A stretch of 58,460 nt of DNA from a virus (IMGVR_UViG_3300028840_003750:1-58460), one strand, 5' to 3'. Positions 7,212 through 15,022 are shown, counted from the first letter of the stretch. The notes: generated from the letters alone by a model not told the origin. Program-made: numbers and translations.

Positions 7212-7523
7212 ATGATTATCGTTCAGGGATGGTACAGGAAGCGACCTGGTAAGCAGATCAGAGAAGCAAGTCAAAGCTCGATTGGAATCAGTAGGCTCGC
7301 TTCAACGCGCATAATGTCAAGGGAAGATGGCCTTGGACCTATGCAGGTTGTTATTAGCTTTACTTGTGGTGATGAGAATCTTAGGATCTCGATTCACCCA
7401 GAACAAGCTCGTGAGATTGCTAATGATCTGCTATCTCAGGCAAGGGAAGCTCAATCAATAAACGATGAAGATCGTATGCTCGCCAGCATGACTAATCCGA
7501 AAGGGTACGAGCTGGAGATATGA
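7212..7523 (+). CDS. Hypothetical protein
   Basis: A 103-residue protein with a good ribosome site (TAGGAGATAG). It has a basic N-terminus (WYRKRPGKQIREA) and a VVISFTCGDENLRISIHPEQAREIANDLLSQARE segment, a short sheet followed by a helix, as seen in small phage regulatory proteins. No family assigned. Its stop overlaps the next start by four bases. Confidence 0.65.
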   Translation: MIIVQGWYRKRPGKQIREASQSSIGISRLASTRIMSREDGLGPMQVVISFTCGDENLRISIHPEQAREIANDLLSQAREAQSINDEDRMLASMTNPKGYELEI

Positions 7524-7738
7524 CTCTGATAGAAACAACCATGGTAAGCTCGCCATGGTGCAGCTACTTCCGGCGCATCGTGGCTCTCGTTCGCGGTGTG
7601 CCTGTGGTGTTCGTGTCATGGCGTGAGAAGCCATGGGAGATCTACTCAGTAGACTCAACTGGACTAGAAGAGTTTGCCGGTTATACTTCGCCGAAGATGG
7701 CTAGGCGTCTCAACCTGTACGTGCAGATCGAGGTTTGA
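7520..7738 (+). CDS. Hypothetical protein
   Basis: A 72-residue protein coupled to the preceding gene by an ATGA overlap. It carries a hydrophobic core (RRIVALVRGVPVVFVSW) too short and interrupted to call a membrane segment with confidence. Function unknown. Confidence 0.6.
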   Translation: MTLIETTMVSSPWCSYFRRIVALVRGVPVVFVSWREKPWEIYSVDSTGLEEFAGYTSPKMARRLNLYVQIEV

Positions 7739-7740
7739 TC

Positions 7741-8148
7741 ATGGGAGACTATCGAAAGCTGAGCTACCGTGGGAAGTGGTATCTCGTCAAGAAAACGCCG
7801 ATCATCTGTAGCACATGTACTGTCTACAGCTGCTGGGAAGAAAGCCCCAGCGGGGACTTGTTTCGTTACCCACATAGTACCCTGGCTAGCATCGATCACA
7901 GTACCCTGACGAGCATCGATGGTAAACCGGGTTGGTTGGGCTCAGTGTCTAGCAGAAGGCTTCCACTAGAGATCGACGATCTCCAGGGCGATGAGCGGAT
8001 CGAAGCCTGTAGAGCCTACCATAAAGCCAACTACAGCGAAGCCTACCAGGTGATCCTAGCTGCCTACCCCGAGGCTTCTGTCGGCGGCAAGCGCAGCATG
8101 GGTGAGATCAGAGTCTGGGGAGAAGCTGTAAGCTTCTGGAATTACTAG
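7741..8148 (+). CDS. Hypothetical protein with an internal 8-residue duplication
   Basis: A 135-residue protein. GAGG seven bases upstream supports ATG 7741 over the TTG at 7735. It has a CSTC pair (IICSTCTVYSCW) near residue 25 and a tandem peptide HSTLASID-HSTLTSID encoded by two 24-bp units at 7873-7896 and 7897-7920. No family recognised. It is the last gene before the 8.2-kb promoter. Confidence 0.65.
   Translation: MGDYRKLSYRGKWYLVKKTPIICSTCTVYSCWEESPSGDLFRYPHSTLASIDHSTLTSIDGKPGWLGSVSSRRLPLEIDDLQGDERIEACRAYHKANYSEAYQVILAAYPEASVGGKRSMGEIRVWGEAVSFWNY
7873..7920 (+). repeat. 24-bp imperfect tandem duplication
   Basis: Two 24-bp units differ at a few positions and encode HSTLASID and HSTLTSID within the 7741-8148 gene. 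Confidence 0.85.
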
Positions 8149-8159
8149 CTAAAATGGCT

Positions 8160-8249
8160 GGTGAGAAAAAAAGTTTCATCTGATGATGTTTTTTCTTGCA
8201 TCAGCCTGAGCAGCTGCTATGATGTAGGTAGCTACCAAGGAGATAGCAG
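8160..8249 (+). promoter_or_regulatory. Repeated promoter and leader, copy 3
   Basis: TTGCAT 8196-8201, 16-bp spacer, TATGAT 8218-8223 with an extended -10 (TGCTATGAT), preceded by A and T tracts. The leader CCAAGGAGATAGCAG matches that of the 4623 gene. This is the best match to consensus of the three copies. Confidence 0.8.
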
Positions 8250-8465
8250 ATGCGACAATCAAGGCAGAAAATTAGGCAGGAGATCAAGGAACTAGAAGCT
8301 CTCCCAAACCCAACTCAGGATGATATCGACAGAATTTCGAAACTCTCAGATACTCTGGCCTTTGGATGGATGCTGGACCGCCGCAGTGCAGTGACTGGCC
8401 GCCTCCGGAGGAGGATCTCGGCTATCTTTGAGATGTATGAGGAAGCTGCTAAAGATGGCAGCTAG
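8250..8465 (+). CDS. Small coiled-coil protein
   Basis: A 71-residue, highly charged helical protein (RQKIRQEIKELEALPNPTQDDIDRISKLSDTLAFGW), probably a coiled coil, ending AIFEMYEEAAKDGS. That C-terminal motif recurs in the next small gene (AIFELYEEAAK), so the pair arose by local duplication. Strong AAGGAG ribosome site and own promoter. Function unknown. Confidence 0.7.
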   Translation: MRQSRQKIRQEIKELEALPNPTQDDIDRISKLSDTLAFGWMLDRRSAVTGRLRRRISAIFEMYEEAAKDGS

Positions 8466-8470
8466 GCACC

Positions 8471-8605
8471 ATGATGGATGCAGCCGAGAGTAACTCAGAT
8501 GTCACTATCAAAGATGCTGTTGACATCGCTGCTGAAGCAGCTGATGATGCTATCTTTGAGCTGTACGAGGAGGCTGCCAAGGTAGCAGCTAGACACTATG
8601 ACTGA
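8471..8605 (+). CDS. Small protein duplicated from its neighbour
   Basis: A 44-residue acidic helical protein starting MMDAAESNSDV, with DAIFELYEEAAKVAARHYD at its end, a near copy of the tail of the 8250 gene. It begins five bases after that gene and overlaps the next start by eight bases, so it fits the operon. Likely a truncated paralogue. Confidence 0.5.
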   Translation: MMDAAESNSDVTIKDAVDIAAEAADDAIFELYEEAAKVAARHYD

Positions 8606-8987
8606 GCTATCTTCCCTCACGATCGCCCTTGCGCAGAGCATTGCCAAATCGCAAGGGAACGATCTTCTGCTAAGGCTGTGCAAACGGGCTCGGGTAACAG
8701 AGCCCGCAGCGAATGCTCTAGCCTCATGGATCATCAACAATATCTCTGAGCCTAAACCTTGGGCTATCGTTACAGCCGGAGGGGATGATGCTCACAGTTG
8801 CAAGGGGTGGTATTACTACCTCGAAGAATTTCCAGAGGCCGGATCTATCGGCCCTAACGAGACCAGGAAAGAAGCTGCCAAGATGGCAGAGTCTGATGGC
8901 TTGCAGGTACGTGCACAGATAGCGCAAGACTGGCTCTATGAGCCGGAGTCTGTGGAGCTAGCGCTTTCAATTGACGGAGACGAATAA
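8598..8987 (+). CDS. Hypothetical protein
   Basis: A 129-residue acidic protein. The N-terminal half is helical (SLTIALAQSIAKSQGNDLLLRLCKRARV), and the centre contains a GWYYYLEEFPEAGSIGP stretch resembling a short beta-hairpin. It begins inside the preceding gene and its stop overlaps the next ATG by one base (TAATG). No family recognised. Confidence 0.65.
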   Translation: MTELSSLTIALAQSIAKSQGNDLLLRLCKRARVTEPAANALASWIINNISEPKPWAIVTAGGDDAHSCKGWYYYLEEFPEAGSIGPNETRKEAAKMAESDGLQVRAQIAQDWLYEPESVELALSIDGDE

Positions 8988-9268
8988 TGTTTAACTGCTA
9001 CAGCGACAGATGGGACCCTACCGGATCTGACTATGATAGCATTGATCAGTTCATTGACATGTGCTATGAAGTTTTTGGCGAGACACCAGAGCTACAGCAA
9101 TGCGGCAGTTTGAGTCTATGGTATGATGGCGACGAGCTTGTGCTCGCGTCGGACGACTACTGCACCTGCGAGTTATGCGACGGAAGTGGCAAACAGAACG
9201 CTACGTTGAAGTGCTCGCTGTGCGAAGGTCGCGGGCTACGCAACTTTCAGATGGGAGCAGCACAATGA
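8987..9268 (+). CDS. Protein with a DnaJ-type zinc centre
   Basis: A 93-residue protein. The C-terminal third has two CxxCxGxG repeats (CELCDGSG and CSLCEGRG) about 17 residues apart, the arrangement that binds one zinc in DnaJ-type zinc fingers. The acidic N-terminal region (DPTGSDYDSIDQFIDMCYEVF) is unrecognised. It lacks a J domain, so it is not a DnaJ co-chaperone; an RNA, protein or DNA adaptor role is possible. Start by TAATG coupling. Confidence 0.7.
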   Translation: MFNCYSDRWDPTGSDYDSIDQFIDMCYEVFGETPELQQCGSLSLWYDGDELVLASDDYCTCELCDGSGKQNATLKCSLCEGRGLRNFQMGAAQ

Positions 9269-9501
9269 GCGAGCACGACTTTTGCAGAGCGCTTCTAGCA
9301 GAGGCGCGGAAAGACGCCAATAAGGAACGGGTAACCATACCGCATATGTACTCCTACAATGTAGGGTTTGGTGGGTACCAGGTCTTTGGCGAAACGAATC
9401 ACAGGTCTGAGCTAGCCTGGGAAGGCGATGCTTGCTGTGCATGGTATGCGCGAGCGCAAGCGATCATACAGCTGATCGATGACGCTACGGGAGCCAGCTG
9501 A
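9265..9501 (+). CDS. Hypothetical protein
   Basis: A 78-residue protein with an ATGA start overlap on the zinc-centre gene. ATG 9265 is chosen over the longer frame. The C-terminal half is helical with paired cysteines (DACCAWYARAQAIIQLIDD). Function unknown. Confidence 0.6.
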   Translation: MSEHDFCRALLAEARKDANKERVTIPHMYSYNVGFGGYQVFGETNHRSELAWEGDACCAWYARAQAIIQLIDDATGAS

Positions 9502-9683
9502 TGAATCTGTATATACTGGAAACTGAGCTAAGGTGGGCTCATTCTCATATAAGCGAAGCTGTAAAACACAGTGAGCAATTACCTGCAGAAGCACGAGACA
9601 GGCTAAGATCGGCACAGAGAGCGCTAGATGACGCCTCTGCAGCTGTTCGTATGGCTGTGCTTAAGGATAGGACCATCCGATGA
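9501..9683 (+). CDS. Small helical protein
   Basis: A 60-residue, almost wholly helical protein (LETELRWAHSHISEAVKHSEQLPAEARDRLRSAQRALDDAS). It starts on the last base of the previous stop codon and overlaps the next gene by four bases. Function unknown. Confidence 0.6.
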   Translation: MNLYILETELRWAHSHISEAVKHSEQLPAEARDRLRSAQRALDDASAAVRMAVLKDRTIR

Positions 9684-10054
9684 AGCACCTGGCACGGAAT
9701 CGGCTGGTCAACGCCGTGGCTGCCGTGGCAGCCCGCTGCGGCCGGCTGGACGAGGCCGGTGAGCTAGGTAGCATCGGGCTAGCGATGCTCCGCTCGGCTC
9801 GCCACAGAGCGCTCTGTGCGGGCTGTCAGCTCGATGACGTGGACATCGCGACCCTTGACGGGCTGGACGACGGCCGGCACTCTGCGAGCGTCTGTGGCTG
9901 CTGTGGCCGTGTCTACAGCTGGCGCACGTGGACACGGCTCCAGATCTGCGGCGAGCTTGATGACCGAGATGAGCCGGCCGGCGAGCTAACCGACTGGCGA
10001 CACTGCTGGTGTGGCTCTACTCTGATGGTAGAGATATCTGAATTTTCAGCTTGA
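9680..10054 (+). CDS. GC-rich gene for a cysteine-rich protein
   Basis: A 124-residue protein with several CxxC pairs (CAGC near 55, CGCC near 83, CWC near 110), suggesting one or two zinc sites. The first 50 residues are an Ala/Arg-rich helix. The DNA is distinctly more GC-rich than its neighbours, a hint of separate acquisition. Translation is coupled by ATGA to the preceding gene. No family recognised. Confidence 0.65.
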   Translation: MKHLARNRLVNAVAAVAARCGRLDEAGELGSIGLAMLRSARHRALCAGCQLDDVDIATLDGLDDGRHSASVCGCCGRVYSWRTWTRLQICGELDDRDEPAGELTDWRHCWCGSTLMVEISEFSA

Positions 10055-10126
10055 CTTTTCAAGCTGCTATAGCTAGAAGATAGGACATCGCGGCCGATGC
10101 CGCACAACTGAAACGGAGACGAGCAA
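10051..10126 (+). promoter_or_regulatory. Probable promoter
   Basis: TTGACT 10051-10056 is 17 bp from TAGAAG 10074-10079. An extended -10 (TGCTATAGC, 10065-10073) lies within that spacer. It precedes the last gene of the rightward unit, whose ATG has GGAGACGAGCAA upstream. Confidence 0.5.
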
Positions 10127-10603
10127 ATGGCAAAGATGACCAAGAAAGAGCAGAGGGAAGCAGAGAAGGCGAAGCAGGAGGAGATCTCTGGTCTTCTGAA
10201 GGAGTGGAAGGAAGCTCGGGAAGCCTCCAAGGTGGAAGAGCAGCAGATCAAGGATCGGATGGGACGTCTGACCGCCAAGATGGTCCGCACGTCAGAGTTG
10301 CGCCAGCGCTGCAACGAGCTGGCGCAGAAGGTGTATGAGCTAACCAAGGACGACGACGGCAAATCCCAGCCGGCCGGACAGGGATCGGATGGTACCATCT
10401 ACACGGCGCACCCAAAGGACGTTACCTATGGTGTGATCGATGATCATGGTGATCTGGTCATGTCGCAGTTGCTTGACGATGAGGATTATCCGATGATCGA
10501 CGCCGACGGCGAGCCGGTGCTTGCCCCCAAGTCCGAGACGATCACTGTCTACCAGGTCAGGACACACATACCGCAGCAAGCCGGGCGGAAGCTCAGCCTG
10601 TAG
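10127..10603 (+). CDS. Coiled-coil protein, last gene of the rightward unit
   Basis: A 158-residue protein. Residues 1-75 are a highly charged coiled coil (KKEQREAEKAKQEEISGLLKEWKEARE). The rest is acidic and beta-like (GTIYTAHPKDVTYGVIDDHGDLVMSQLLDDEDYPMIDADGEPVL). ATG with GGAGACG upstream. It ends 39 bp before a hairpin terminator. Function unknown; structure suggests a protein-binding adaptor. Confidence 0.7.
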   Translation: MAKMTKKEQREAEKAKQEEISGLLKEWKEAREASKVEEQQIKDRMGRLTAKMVRTSELRQRCNELAQKVYELTKDDDGKSQPAGQGSDGTIYTAHPKDVTYGVIDDHGDLVMSQLLDDEDYPMIDADGEPVLAPKSETITVYQVRTHIPQQAGRKLSL

Positions 10604-10641
10604 CCAACGGCCTACCCAACCAAAACCCATGATAGCCCTGG

Positions 10642-10666
10642 CGAAAGCTGGGGCTTTCGTGATTTT
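10642..10666 (+). terminator. Terminator of the rightward unit
   Basis: The stem CGAAAGC/GCTTTCG with a four-base loop is followed by TGATTTT, just after the last rightward gene. The T-run is short, so it is of moderate strength. Confidence 0.6.
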
Positions 10667-10672
10667 AGAGCT

Positions 10673-10709
10673 AAATAAAAAACAGCCCGCGACCAAAAGC
10701 CACGGGCCT
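10673..10709 (-). terminator. Terminator of the leftward late unit
   Basis: Read on the minus strand, the stem GCCCGTG/CGCGGGC (10685-10707) is followed by TGTTTTTTATTT. This is a strong intrinsic terminator placed 35 bp after the last leftward gene, and it marks the convergence of the two transcription units. Confidence 0.85.
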
Positions 10710-10743
10710 AGGATGTTCGGACTCTAGCTATGACTAGTCCGAG

Positions 10744-10947
10744 CTACAGATCTTCATCTGGTAATGGCGCATCGTTGTCCTGGGTCTCATAGTAAACACC
10801 GCGATAAAGTATCAATTCACGGTTGGGGCTTTCGGTACCTTCAACTATCGCATTAAACCTGCGACGTCTACTTGATCTGCGAGCTTCCCATGCGCTACCT
10901 ATAAGCGCTCCTGCAATTAAGGCTGCTAGTATGGGGATTATGCCCAT
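10744..10947 (-). CDS. Small membrane protein
   Basis: A 67-residue protein with an N-terminal membrane segment (IIPILAALIAGALIGSAW) followed by an Arg-rich stretch (EARRSSRRRR) and an acidic tail, so the C-terminus should be cytoplasmic. It is the last gene of the late unit and overlaps the preceding multi-span membrane protein by ten bases. Its place at the end of the late operon makes it a candidate for the lysis cassette, but no holin motif is recognisable. Confidence 0.65.
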   Translation of the reverse strand: MGIIPILAALIAGALIGSAWEARRSSRRRRFNAIVEGTESPNRELILYRGVYYETQDNDAPLPDEDL

Positions 10948-11582
10948 AATTGCTTCCTGTTAATGATTCCCCAGAGAAGAAACACAAGGGCGATCCCTAC
11001 GGTTACCGCGTTAGCGGCAACAATGAAGCTCCAGTCTTGGAGCACGTCACCACCTATCCAAGGTAGTGTAATTGTTGCAGACGGTCCTGCGATTAGCGCC
11101 AAGCCAGCTAGGTGCGCTGGCGACCTACCCTCATCATCCAGGACCCGACCTGAGCGCCACCATGCTACCACGCAACCCAATGACGTAACGACGGCCCCTA
11201 GCTCTACCAAGTCGTAGATCCTGAGCAGCGCCGGTCCACGCAGGTTTGGGTAGCCACTAGCGCAAGCGGTGGTAAGCAGAAGCCAGGCGGCTCCCGTAGC
11301 GAACAGCGCCCCTTGTCGTTTATACCCGAACACTACCACGGCCATCGCCGGGAGCATCAGCAGACTCGCTGTATACAGCCCCACATCACCCCACCACGCC
11401 ACCAGCCACCAGCCAGCCCGCACCCCCGGCGGCGACGGTAGCAGCAGCACCTGGGCCCACCGCAAACCGTCGGTTACCAGCACCGCTCCGAGGTAGCCGG
11501 CGATGGCCCAGAAACGACCAACGACCGCTGCCAAGGCTGCGGCGCCGTACAGGGCCAGGGTGGCTATGGTCAAAGATGACAT
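10938..11582 (-). CDS. Multi-span membrane protein
   Basis: A 214-residue protein made almost entirely of hydrophobic segments, about seven: near residues 3-23, 25-45, 57-82, 90-108, 123-143, 158-178 and 185-207. Short basic loops lie between. The DNA is GC-rich. I do not recognise a transporter or holin family. It lies with a single-span protein at the 3' end of the late unit, where phages often carry lysis or membrane-modifying functions. Confidence 0.65.
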   Translation of the reverse strand: MSSLTIATLALYGAAALAAVVGRFWAIAGYLGAVLVTDGLRWAQVLLLPSPPGVRAGWWLVAWWGDVGLYTASLLMLPAMAVVVFGYKRQGALFATGAAWLLLTTACASGYPNLRGPALLRIYDLVELGAVVTSLGCVVAWWRSGRVLDDEGRSPAHLAGLALIAGPSATITLPWIGGDVLQDWSFIVAANAVTVGIALVFLLWGIINRKQLWA

Positions 11583-11584
11583 CG

Positions 11585-11746
11585 CTACTCAACCAGGCTT
11601 AGCCGGGTGCGCTCGACGATCTCAGCGACTTGCTCAAGGTAGCGATCGATAGCTTCCCAGTTACGTGCAGCGCTGGATTCCTTGATGCGGTCGTTTAGCC
11701 AGATAAGGGCTAGCTCTGGTTGTGGCGGGCATGTTCCGTGAGGCAT
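11585..11746 (-). CDS. Small soluble helical protein
   Basis: A 53-residue protein (MPHGTCPPQPELALIWLNDRIKESSAARNWEAIDRYLEQVAEIVE...) with a clear AGGAGA ribosome site six bases upstream. After a short Pro-rich start it is one amphipathic helix. It fits the gap between the tail and membrane protein genes. Function unknown. Confidence 0.6.
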   Translation of the reverse strand: MPHGTCPPQPELALIWLNDRIKESSAARNWEAIDRYLEQVAEIVERTRLSLVE

Positions 11747-11755
11747 TGTTTTCTC

Positions 11756-12070
11756 CTATGATGAATCAAAAGATGTTGCTCTTACATGTAAGCTACGCTC
11801 GGCAGCTGCTTCTATTGCACCTGTCCCATAAGCGCGAAACCACCATGTATTCTCTTCATCAATACTTTGCTCGGCATAATAAACGCCGACTGATTGTTTG
11901 GTAACACTCAACGATTGCTCGGCTTCGCTTGGACTGCGAGCTAGTATAGCTATAGATGTAGGATCTGATGGTGCTCCAGCTAAGTCCACGAAGCTAGCTG
12001 TGATACGCACTAGATCGCCTATATCAGCATCAAGCTGAGATAGCTCTATTGCACAATCGCCTATAGCCAT
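11756..12070 (-). CDS. Virion-associated small beta protein
   Basis: A 104-residue protein whose middle (GDLVRITASFVDLAGAPSDPTSIAILARSPSE) reads like an Ig-like or carbohydrate-binding beta-sandwich often attached to phage tail fibres. It overlaps the stop/start of the preceding fibre-type gene by one base. It is the last of the fibre gene series, so a role in host contact or in virion decoration is likely. No family assigned. Confidence 0.6.
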   Translation of the reverse strand: MAIGDCAIELSQLDADIGDLVRITASFVDLAGAPSDPTSIAILARSPSEAEQSLSVTKQSVGVYYAEQSIDEENTWWFRAYGTGAIEAAAERSLHVRATSFDSS

Positions 12071-12831
12071 TAGCTTGGTATGAAGTAGGCAGGCTCAATA
12101 CTTGCCTTGAATTTTACGATGTTTGAGGCGTCACCAACGAACTGGTAACGAGCACTGTTGCCAGTTACGTTTGCGTAGAATGTCCAAGAAAAGTCATCCT
12201 TGAATAACACGGTATCTATCCTACCAGGAGATATAAGAACAGGAGCAGCAGCCCCAATACGCTTCCAGGCACCATATGTCTCAGCATACATAGCATCGCC
12301 TGTTACCGTATCCCATGCATTGAATCTAACACGAACACCAAGTGTGCTATTCTCTGCTACCGGGAATGTCCAAAAAGTCTCTGTACCACCAGCTGCAACC
12401 TGACTTGCTATAACCTGCAAACTGTTTCTGATATACTCATTAACAGGCTTGATCATACCGAAGGCAGAGCTTGATACGTTGTTAGACTCGTTTTGCTCAA
12501 GAGCTGTAAGTACCTCTTTACCATTGATTGGTACATAGAACTTACCTCTGATAAACAGATCTGGTATACCAGCAACAATGCATTGAACTACACCAGCTGT
12601 GCCATCTTCGAGAGCAGTACCTGAATATGTCTGACCTACAGATCCGCCTTGGGTAAATGTGTAATCACTGATTGCTTTAGTATCATCTGTTGATACTACG
12701 CTCCAAGCAACAGGTGATACTCCGTTAAGATCAACAATCTCGCATACAACAGGATCGCCAGCTTCAACAGCTACTGACTCTGTAATTGGTTGACCGTTAA
12801 TGGTAAACTCTGGATTAGGTTCAGCTGGCAT
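12070..12831 (-). CDS. Tail-fibre or appendage protein
   Basis: A 253-residue beta-rich protein. The first 110 residues (FTINGQPITESVAVEAGDPVVCEIVDLNGVSPVAWSVV) look like an Ig-like domain. The remainder (TFWTFPVAENSTLGVRVRFNAWDTVTGDAMYAETYGAWKRIG) has the pattern of a receptor-binding or fibre-tip beta domain. It lies in a run of coupled genes downstream of the baseplate genes, where host-recognition proteins sit. Confidence 0.6.
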   Translation of the reverse strand: MPAEPNPEFTINGQPITESVAVEAGDPVVCEIVDLNGVSPVAWSVVSTDDTKAISDYTFTQGGSVGQTYSGTALEDGTAGVVQCIVAGIPDLFIRGKFYVPINGKEVLTALEQNESNNVSSSAFGMIKPVNEYIRNSLQVIASQVAAGGTETFWTFPVAENSTLGVRVRFNAWDTVTGDAMYAETYGAWKRIGAAAPVLISPGRIDTVLFKDDFSWTFYANVTGNSARYQFVGDASNIVKFKASIEPAYFIPS

Positions 12832-13895
12832 TACTCAAAGCCATATCTGTGTGTTGTTTCTATTGCTCCCATTGGCTCATTTGGTATAGCTACAGGAGCT
12901 AGAGCAGCAAGCGCATCAAAGTATTCAACAACAATATTATCAAGCAAAGACGGTACGTTCAGAGCATTGGTATTGTCTGGATTGTTATGACAAGCAGGAT
13001 TAGCTACTAAAACACGATGCCGCTCATAGCAGCGCTCTCTTAGATCTGCGCTTAGTACGGTAGCAGTCCCTATACAAGATGCAGGCTGTGCCAATGGGAT
13101 GTTTTTCAGATCATCTTCATTATGCCATGGTCTAGATAGTAGTACTGAACCATCTTCAAAGTGCTGCAGAAGCAATACCCTAAGCTCATTGAGCAGTGAT
13201 ATTGCACCCTCTTGAGAATCGGCATCTGTTCTTGATGCCATATTAGTATCATCTGCATTTTGATGAACACCGGGTGGGGGAACACCTGCTCTTATTCTGT
13301 GAGCCTCATAGTTGGTCCTGAGATCATTAATGCCAGTCTGCAGATCTGTTCCCATAGAAGATACACTTGATCCTACTATGGCCGAAAGCGCATACAGTAC
13401 ACTACTTTGCAATGATGCTATGCGAGACTTTTCATCAGCTGGATCTTTAAGAGTTGCAGCCCTAACAGTATCGTCATTAATGGCAAGCTTAAGCGTGGCG
13501 CCTTGTCCACTACCTATTAGCAATGGTAGTGTAACAGGTGCGCTTATACTTATACTGCCTATATAGCTAGCGATTAGCTCCCATCGCTCCTCACCTGACT
13601 GATCACTAGGAAAAGACGGTATACCGATCCATTGTCTAAGATCGTATACTGTTACACCATATTCTCCTGGCTCATCGAATACAGTCTGATTGCTTTGGAT
13701 TCTATTTTCAGCTATATCAAAGACACCGTTTGGAACAATGTCTGTATCTTCTATGATTAAGTATCCAAGAGTCTTCGATGATGCAGACGGAGCAGATGTA
13801 ATCTCTACAACCTGAACTTCACCAATAGTACTAGATTCGCTAATTGTAACAGTATCACCAGGTAACGGATACTGCGGACTCACGTTGATAGTCAT
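12831..13895 (-). CDS. Tail-appendage structural protein
   Basis: A 354-residue protein. The N-terminal 120 residues are an Ig-like beta domain (PLPGDTVTISESSTIGEVQVVEIT and FDEPGEYGVTVYDLRQW). A helical linker follows (GTDLQTGINDLRTNYEAHRIRAG), and the C-terminal part carries HNEDD and several His and Cys residues (CIGTATVLSADLRERCYERH). It overlaps the next gene by one base. Likely part of the fibre/host-contact set; precise function unknown. Confidence 0.55.
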   Translation of the reverse strand: MTINVSPQYPLPGDTVTISESSTIGEVQVVEITSAPSASSKTLGYLIIEDTDIVPNGVFDIAENRIQSNQTVFDEPGEYGVTVYDLRQWIGIPSFPSDQSGEERWELIASYIGSISISAPVTLPLLIGSGQGATLKLAINDDTVRAATLKDPADEKSRIASLQSSVLYALSAIVGSSVSSMGTDLQTGINDLRTNYEAHRIRAGVPPPGVHQNADDTNMASRTDADSQEGAISLLNELRVLLLQHFEDGSVLLSRPWHNEDDLKNIPLAQPASCIGTATVLSADLRERCYERHRVLVANPACHNNPDNTNALNVPSLLDNIVVEYFDALAALAPVAIPNEPMGAIETTHRYGFE

Positions 13896-14462
13896 CTACG
13901 CCTGCGGACCTGGTGTTACGTTTACAGTATGCTGGGACAATCTCCACTCACTCCCATCAAAGTAGATCTTTGCAGCACAGTGAACAGTTGTTCCAAGCGT
14001 TGCTATAAGATTGCCAGCTGGAGGTGTTGGCAAAGATCCGTCAATGTAAAGCTCGACATTAGCAATTGAAACCGAGCCCTGTATTAGGATCATCCAATCA
14101 CCCTTGGTTGCACCAAAGTTTTGAACCTGATGCTGTCTCGGAGCAGATGATACAAGATATGGATTGATTCTACGTATCTGACCCTGCAATGCAGAAGATG
14201 CCCCAGTGATCTTTAGGGTCTGACCACTAGCATTTGTAACTATTCCATACCTTAGAGTTTCCCTACCAATAACCCTAAGCTGCCGATGAACATCTATGTT
14301 ACCAAGTGCTCCGCCATTCGTATCAGATATATTAATGTCTGATAAAGGTAAAAGGTTTCCACCGCGCTCGCTTAATGCACGGGTTAGGTTGATGTCCCAT
14401 TGTGTAAGGTGCTTACCTCTAAGGCATTGATCAAGCTGAGGGTTGGCTCTTGTAAATGTCAT
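13896..14462 (-). CDS. Short fibre-like protein, paralogue of the next
   Basis: A 188-residue protein with DINISDTNGGALGNIDVH in the first half and AKIYFDGSEWRLSQH at the end. Both motifs recur in the neighbouring upstream gene (DINVTDGAGGAFGDIDVH and ATIYFTGTDWALAMY), so the pair is a tandem gene duplication. The pattern of short beta repeats ending in a YFxGxxW strand is typical of phage fibre or spike-tip proteins. Coupled by overlap to its paralogue. Confidence 0.65.
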   Translation of the reverse strand: MTFTRANPQLDQCLRGKHLTQWDINLTRALSERGGNLLPLSDINISDTNGGALGNIDVHRQLRVIGRETLRYGIVTNASGQTLKITGASSALQGQIRRINPYLVSSAPRQHQVQNFGATKGDWMILIQGSVSIANVELYIDGSLPTPPAGNLIATLGTTVHCAAKIYFDGSEWRLSQHTVNVTPGPQA

Positions 14463-15022
14463 GCCGCAGGCCCAGCTGATGTTCCGCCGCCATACATTGC
14501 AAGTGCCCAGTCTGTTCCTGTGAAGTATATGGTAGCAGTTGAATGCACACCAGGTAAAGATGCTATAATTGGCTGTGCATAGTCTACGCCGTCAACCCGT
14601 AGATTGATAGCGCTAGTACCGCCAGCTGGGCGGATAAACTCTATCCAATCACCAGCGATTGCGCCAGTGTTTGACATTCTATGATCCTTAGCTGGCTCAC
14701 CACTATGATCAACGAACCTGCGATACTGGCCACCAGATATACCAAAGTCTTGGTTATTTGTAACCGTTATATCAGAGCTAACCTTGTAGGTACTACGCGG
14801 ATCATCGTCTCCCTTAAAGTGTATCTGCCCATGAACATCGATGTCACCAAATGCCCCACCAGCTCCATCTGTCACATTGATATCAGCTGTAGGCTCATAG
14901 CTTCCACCGCCAGATCCATCAAGAGAAGCTGCTTGAGCTTCATCTAGCTGCTGCGCTTCAGATCCAGTTAGCGTAGCAACATCCGCTGGCCATCCGCCTG
15001 GTTTGATTAGAGGGTTACCCAT
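14459..15022 (-). CDS. Short fibre-like protein, paralogue of 13896-14462
   Basis: A 187-residue protein with the DINVTDGAGGAFGDIDVHGQ motif, a GAIAGDWIEFI segment and a C-terminal STATIYFTGTDWALA strand, all shared with the downstream paralogue. The N-terminal 40 residues (KPGGWPADVATLTGSEAQQLDEAQ) are probably the attachment part. It directly follows the last baseplate gene, the usual position for tail fibres. Confidence 0.65.
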   Translation of the reverse strand: MGNPLIKPGGWPADVATLTGSEAQQLDEAQAASLDGSGGGSYEPTADINVTDGAGGAFGDIDVHGQIHFKGDDDPRSTYKVSSDITVTNNQDFGISGGQYRRFVDHSGEPAKDHRMSNTGAIAGDWIEFIRPAGGTSAINLRVDGVDYAQPIIASLPGVHSTATIYFTGTDWALAMYGGGTSAGPAA

